DNA of 64,000 nucleotides from an uncultured Caryophanales bacterium (GTDB taxonomy: Bacteria; Bacillota_I; Bacilli_A; RFN20; CAG-826). The notes under the pieces are model-generated. The model did no database searches and had not been told where the DNA came from. It worked only from the letters and a program-made list of their open reading frames with translations. This document shows, piece after piece, positions 62,067-64,000 of the stretch (its first letter is position 1; each line of letters opens with the position of its first letter). A program made the position numbers and the translations under genes. The stretch lies in NCBI GenBank assembly GCA_905197045.1, contig CAJJXG010000002.1, positions 62,001 to 126,000 of the forward strand. The letters are read 5' to 3'.

Positions 62067-62880
62067 AAAAACTTTGATGCAAAGTGATTTAAAGTCGTTA
62101 ATTGAACGTTTTTCAAAAGATGATGTAATTAGTGGAATAGATAAGAATTATCAAAGAGAGAACGTTAAGTATTTATCATGCGACGATATCGTTGATAATT
62201 CTTTTATTAAGGATGCTAAAATCGATAAAGAAACGATTAAAAACATTGAAAAATCAATTATTGAAAGAGGTATTTATAATCCTTTAATTGTTAGGGAATA
62301 TAAAAAAGGCAAATATGAAGTAATTATCGGAAGAAAAAGATGGATTGCTTCAAAAAAATTAGATTATAAGAAGATTCCTGTAATTATTAAAAATTATGAT
62401 GATCAAGAAACTCTTTTGATTTTATTATGTGATGCAAGAGAAAACAAAAACTTTAATCCAATTGAAATTGCTTTAGTTATTAAACATCTTGCAGACGATT
62501 TTAATTACAAAAAGAAAGATATAGCTGAAATTTTGCGTGTATCAAGTGGTCAAGTAAGTAATTATTTATCACTTCTTAATATGCCAAAAGATGTGATTTA
62601 TGATATTTCTACTAATAAACTTTCTTTTGGACATGCAAAAGCCATATCTCGTTTAAAAGAAAAAGATATAAAAAGTATTATTAAGAAGATTTACGATTAC
62701 TCTTTAAGTGTTCGTGATACTGAAAAATTAGCTTTTAATTTAGAAGATAAAAATGTCCGTATTAAAAAAGAATGTGTAATTCGAAAAAAGAATAAGAGTA
62801 TAATCGTAAAAATTAATAATGAAGAGAATTTTAATAAAATTTACAAGAAAATAAACGAATTACTTAAAAAAGAATTTTAA
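62047..62880 (+). CDS. parB: ParB-like centromere-binding protein with altered CTPase motifs
   Basis: A 277-residue ParB/Spo0J family protein. It has a helix-turn-helix for parS (KKDIAEILRVSSGQVSNYLSLL, ~157-178) and a C-terminal dimer region. The CTP-binding GERR motif reads GRKR (95-98) and the ENxxR motif upstream of NPIE reads DAREN (129-133), so the usual Glu, Asn and Arg are not in register. The canonical ParB slides on DNA using CTP, which needs these residues. It could be a Noc-like relative or a divergent ParB. No good parS site was found in the window. Confidence 0.85.
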   Translation: MTVEENKKTLMQSDLKSLIERFSKDDVISGIDKNYQRENVKYLSCDDIVDNSFIKDAKIDKETIKNIEKSIIERGIYNPLIVREYKKGKYEVIIGRKRWIASKKLDYKKIPVIIKNYDDQETLLILLCDARENKNFNPIEIALVIKHLADDFNYKKKDIAEILRVSSGQVSNYLSLLNMPKDVIYDISTNKLSFGHAKAISRLKEKDIKSIIKKIYDYSLSVRDTEKLAFNLEDKNVRIKKECVIRKKNKSIIVKINNEENFNKIYKKINELLKKEF

Positions 62881-62896
62881 GAAACTTAATTTATTG

Positions 62897-62902
62897 TATA
62901 AT
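62897..62902 (+). promoter_or_regulatory. -10 box for the riboswitch/ribU transcript
   Basis: TATAAT at 62897-62902 lies just upstream of the FMN aptamer. No good -35 box is seen; the sequence TTTTAA near 62875 is a weak candidate. Confidence 0.5.
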
Positions 62903-62903
62903 T

Positions 62904-63062
62904 AATTTGCTTCAGGGATAGGTGAAATTCCTTATTGGCGGTATACCCCGTGCGAGTTAACACTCATGAACTAGCGCAATTCTAGTGGCAGCAGTAAAGT
63001 CTGATATAAAGAAGTAGAAATTTATACTTTTTTAGGACCTGAAGTGTAGGAGGTCCTTTTTT
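62904..63062 (+). promoter_or_regulatory. FMN riboswitch (RFN element) controlling ribU
   Basis: The core shows the conserved GGTGAAATTCC (62921-62931), GGCGGTATACCCCG (62937-62950) and GCAGTAAAGTCTGATA (62991-63006) blocks of the FMN aptamer. CTTC (62910) pairs with GAAG (63011) as P1. The expression part has a hairpin AGGACCT/AGGTCCT (63034-63057) followed by T6, which also hides the GGAGG ribosome site (63049-63053). The P1 5' strand CTTCAGG can pair instead with CCTGAAG (63038-63044), which would open that hairpin. FMN should therefore turn ribU off. Confidence 0.9.
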
Positions 63063-63063
63063 A

Positions 63064-63687
63064 ATGATTACAAGAAGAAAACGAGTAATTAATTATATTA
63101 CTCAAACAGCTATTTTTGGTGGCTTAGCAGCGATTTTATATTGCGTACCTGGTTTACAATTTCAACTACCTTTTTTAGCACCAGGATTTATGTCAATTCA
63201 CCTTGATGAAATACCAATTCTTATTTCTTCATTTGCTTATGGCCCGCTTTTAGGAGTCTTTGAGATAATTTTAAAAACTTTAATTAAACTCCCAATGACT
63301 TCTAGTTTATGTGTTGGGGAATTAGGAGATATGCTATATTCTTTTGCTCTTATTATTCCAGCTGCCTTAATTTATAAGAAAAATCGTACCTTTAAAGGGG
63401 CTGCAATTGGTTTAGCAGTAGGAGTTTTAGCAAACCTAGTAATGACATCAATTGTTAACTTATATACAATCTTTCAATTTTATAAATTTGTTTATGGTTT
63501 TGAAGATGGTTATATAGCAGGCGCCTTTAATGCAATATTTAATTGGGGAATCACAAGCGATTTTGATCCACGATTAGCCATTTTGCTATTACCATTTAAT
63601 ATTGTTAAAAATGTAATTGTTGTTGGAATTACCTTTATTGCTTATAAACCATTAAGATTTATTTGTGAAAAAGTTTATAAGTATTAA
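63064..63687 (+). CDS. ribU: Riboflavin ECF transporter substrate-binding subunit
   Basis: A 207-residue membrane protein with about six membrane segments. It matches the RibU family: IHLDEIPILISSFAYGPLLGVFEIILKTLIKLP near 45-78, and a later GELGDMLYSFALIIPAALIY. It gives riboflavin specificity to the shared ECF ATPase module encoded elsewhere. The FMN riboswitch directly upstream strongly supports the substrate. The ribosome site (GGAGG) is inside the riboswitch terminator stem. Confidence 0.93.
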   Translation: MITRRKRVINYITQTAIFGGLAAILYCVPGLQFQLPFLAPGFMSIHLDEIPILISSFAYGPLLGVFEIILKTLIKLPMTSSLCVGELGDMLYSFALIIPAALIYKKNRTFKGAAIGLAVGVLANLVMTSIVNLYTIFQFYKFVYGFEDGYIAGAFNAIFNWGITSDFDPRLAILLLPFNIVKNVIVVGITFIAYKPLRFICEKVYKY

Positions 63688-63694
63688 CAAAAAG

Positions 63695-63718
63695 ACACCA
63701 TTTCGTTGGTGTTTTTTT
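63695..63718 (+). terminator. Intrinsic terminator of ribU
   Basis: ACACCA/TGGTGT stem with a 6-base loop and a T7 tract begins 8 bases past the stop. Confidence 0.75.
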
Positions 63719-63727
63719 GATAAAAAA

Positions 63728-63746
63728 ACACCTACTTAAGAGGTGT
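63728..63746 (-). terminator. Intrinsic terminator of the ferredoxin gene
   Basis: On the minus strand ACACCT/AGGTGT with a 7-base loop is followed by T-rich sequence. It lies 30 bases past the ferredoxin stop and faces the ribU terminator. Confidence 0.7.
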
Positions 63747-63775
63747 CTTCGAATTTAAATTTATTTTAAAGAAGC

Positions 63776-63955
63776 TTATTTTTCAATAGCACTAACTGGG
63801 CAATTGCTAATAGCTTCATCAGCAGCTGCTTCGTCAATTTCACCAATGACTGTGGCTTTGCCTTCGTCATCAAATTCAAATGTTTCTGGATAGCTGCCGA
63901 CGCATAAACCACATCCGATGCAAGCGTCTTTATTAACTGTAACTTTAACTGCCAT
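63776..63955 (-). CDS. Small [4Fe-4S] ferredoxin
   Basis: A 59-residue protein, too short for a usual length cut. It starts at ATG 63955 after GGAGG/AAGGAA and ends at TAA 63776. CIGCGLC at residues 12-18 and a later CP at 52-53 give four cysteines for one 4Fe-4S cluster; the acidic middle (FEFDDEG, EIDEAAADEA) is typical of monocluster ferredoxins. A longer open frame on the same strand (63766-63987) is in another phase and shows no family pattern. It probably carries low-potential electrons; the partner enzyme is not in the window. Confidence 0.93.
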   Translation of the reverse strand: MAVKVTVNKDACIGCGLCVGSYPETFEFDDEGKATVIGEIDEAAADEAISNCPVSAIEK

Positions 63956-64000
63956 TTTTCCTTAACCTCCAATAACAAGTATATCAATTGTATCCTTTTT

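Noticed and set aside
63766..63987. 73-residue minus-strand open frame at the right end
   Set aside because: Another phase of the same strand encodes a ferredoxin with all four cysteines; this frame has no recognisable features.
1..64000. Genetic code 4 (UGA as tryptophan)
   Set aside because: UGA ends nrdB, dnaD, ymdB and the RDD gene at 5892 at family-typical places, and tryptophans in conserved motifs are encoded by TGG.

Overview
The window looks like chromosomal DNA of an AT-rich member of the Bacilli close to the Mollicutes and Erysipelotrichia-like gut lineages. The base composition is low-GC. Gene order follows Bacillus in several blocks: cmk-der-gpsA-hup, cca-dnaD-nth, gpsB-rnpB, pgsA-cinA-recA-rny-ymdB-miaB-ymcA, sufCDSUB, and mnmG-rsmG-parA-parB. 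UGA is used as a stop (for example at nrdB, ymdB and dnaD), so the standard bacterial code applies and this is not a UGA-Trp mycoplasma. The species cannot be named from sequence alone. No tRNA, rRNA operon, CRISPR array or insertion sequence was seen.

Layout. 1-15.8 kb is an accessory block of exported proteins: an endonuclease I cut by the window edge, a 5'-nucleotidase lipoprotein, two RDD membrane proteins, a complete ABC importer (ATPase, two permeases, binding lipoprotein), a lipoprotein with a staphylococcal-nuclease domain and an OB-like domain, a small membrane protein, and a repeat-rich lipoprotein. Together they read as a machine that cuts external nucleic acid, removes phosphate and imports the products. 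It resembles the mycoplasma MG186-MG189 nuclease/ABC cluster. 16-22.5 kb holds a PPi-type phosphofructokinase, class I ribonucleotide reductase (nrdA, nrdB), a candidate small RNA and uridine kinase. An 11-bp-phased repeat (TCTACTAAW) occurs in three intergenic regions here and nowhere else I found. 22.6-40.9 kb is housekeeping: degV, cmk, der, gpsA, HU, a shortened CCA-adding enzyme, DnaD, Nth, RecU, GpsB, RNase P RNA, lipid synthesis, RecA, RNase Y, tRNA modification and one-carbon metabolism.

40.9-53.8 kb carries a heterodimeric ABC exporter, a membrane-glycolipid pair (flippase-like protein and glycosyltransferase), recX, yhaM, a HIT hydrolase and two PrsA-like lipoproteins. 54-62.9 kb is one tightly packed unit joining Fe-S assembly (suf) to mnmG, rsmG, parA and parB, which usually lie near oriC. 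The right end has an FMN riboswitch controlling a riboflavin transporter, and a small ferredoxin gene.

Expression style. Several genes have good -35/-10 boxes placed so that transcription would start at the start codon (leaderless). Many junctions inside the first operon have no Shine-Dalgarno, only a UAA stop followed by a few A/U bases and AUG. Points of most interest are the nucleic-acid scavenging locus, the phased repeats at nucleotide-metabolism genes, two candidate small RNAs, the CCA enzyme lacking its C-terminal half, and a ParB with an altered CTPase motif.
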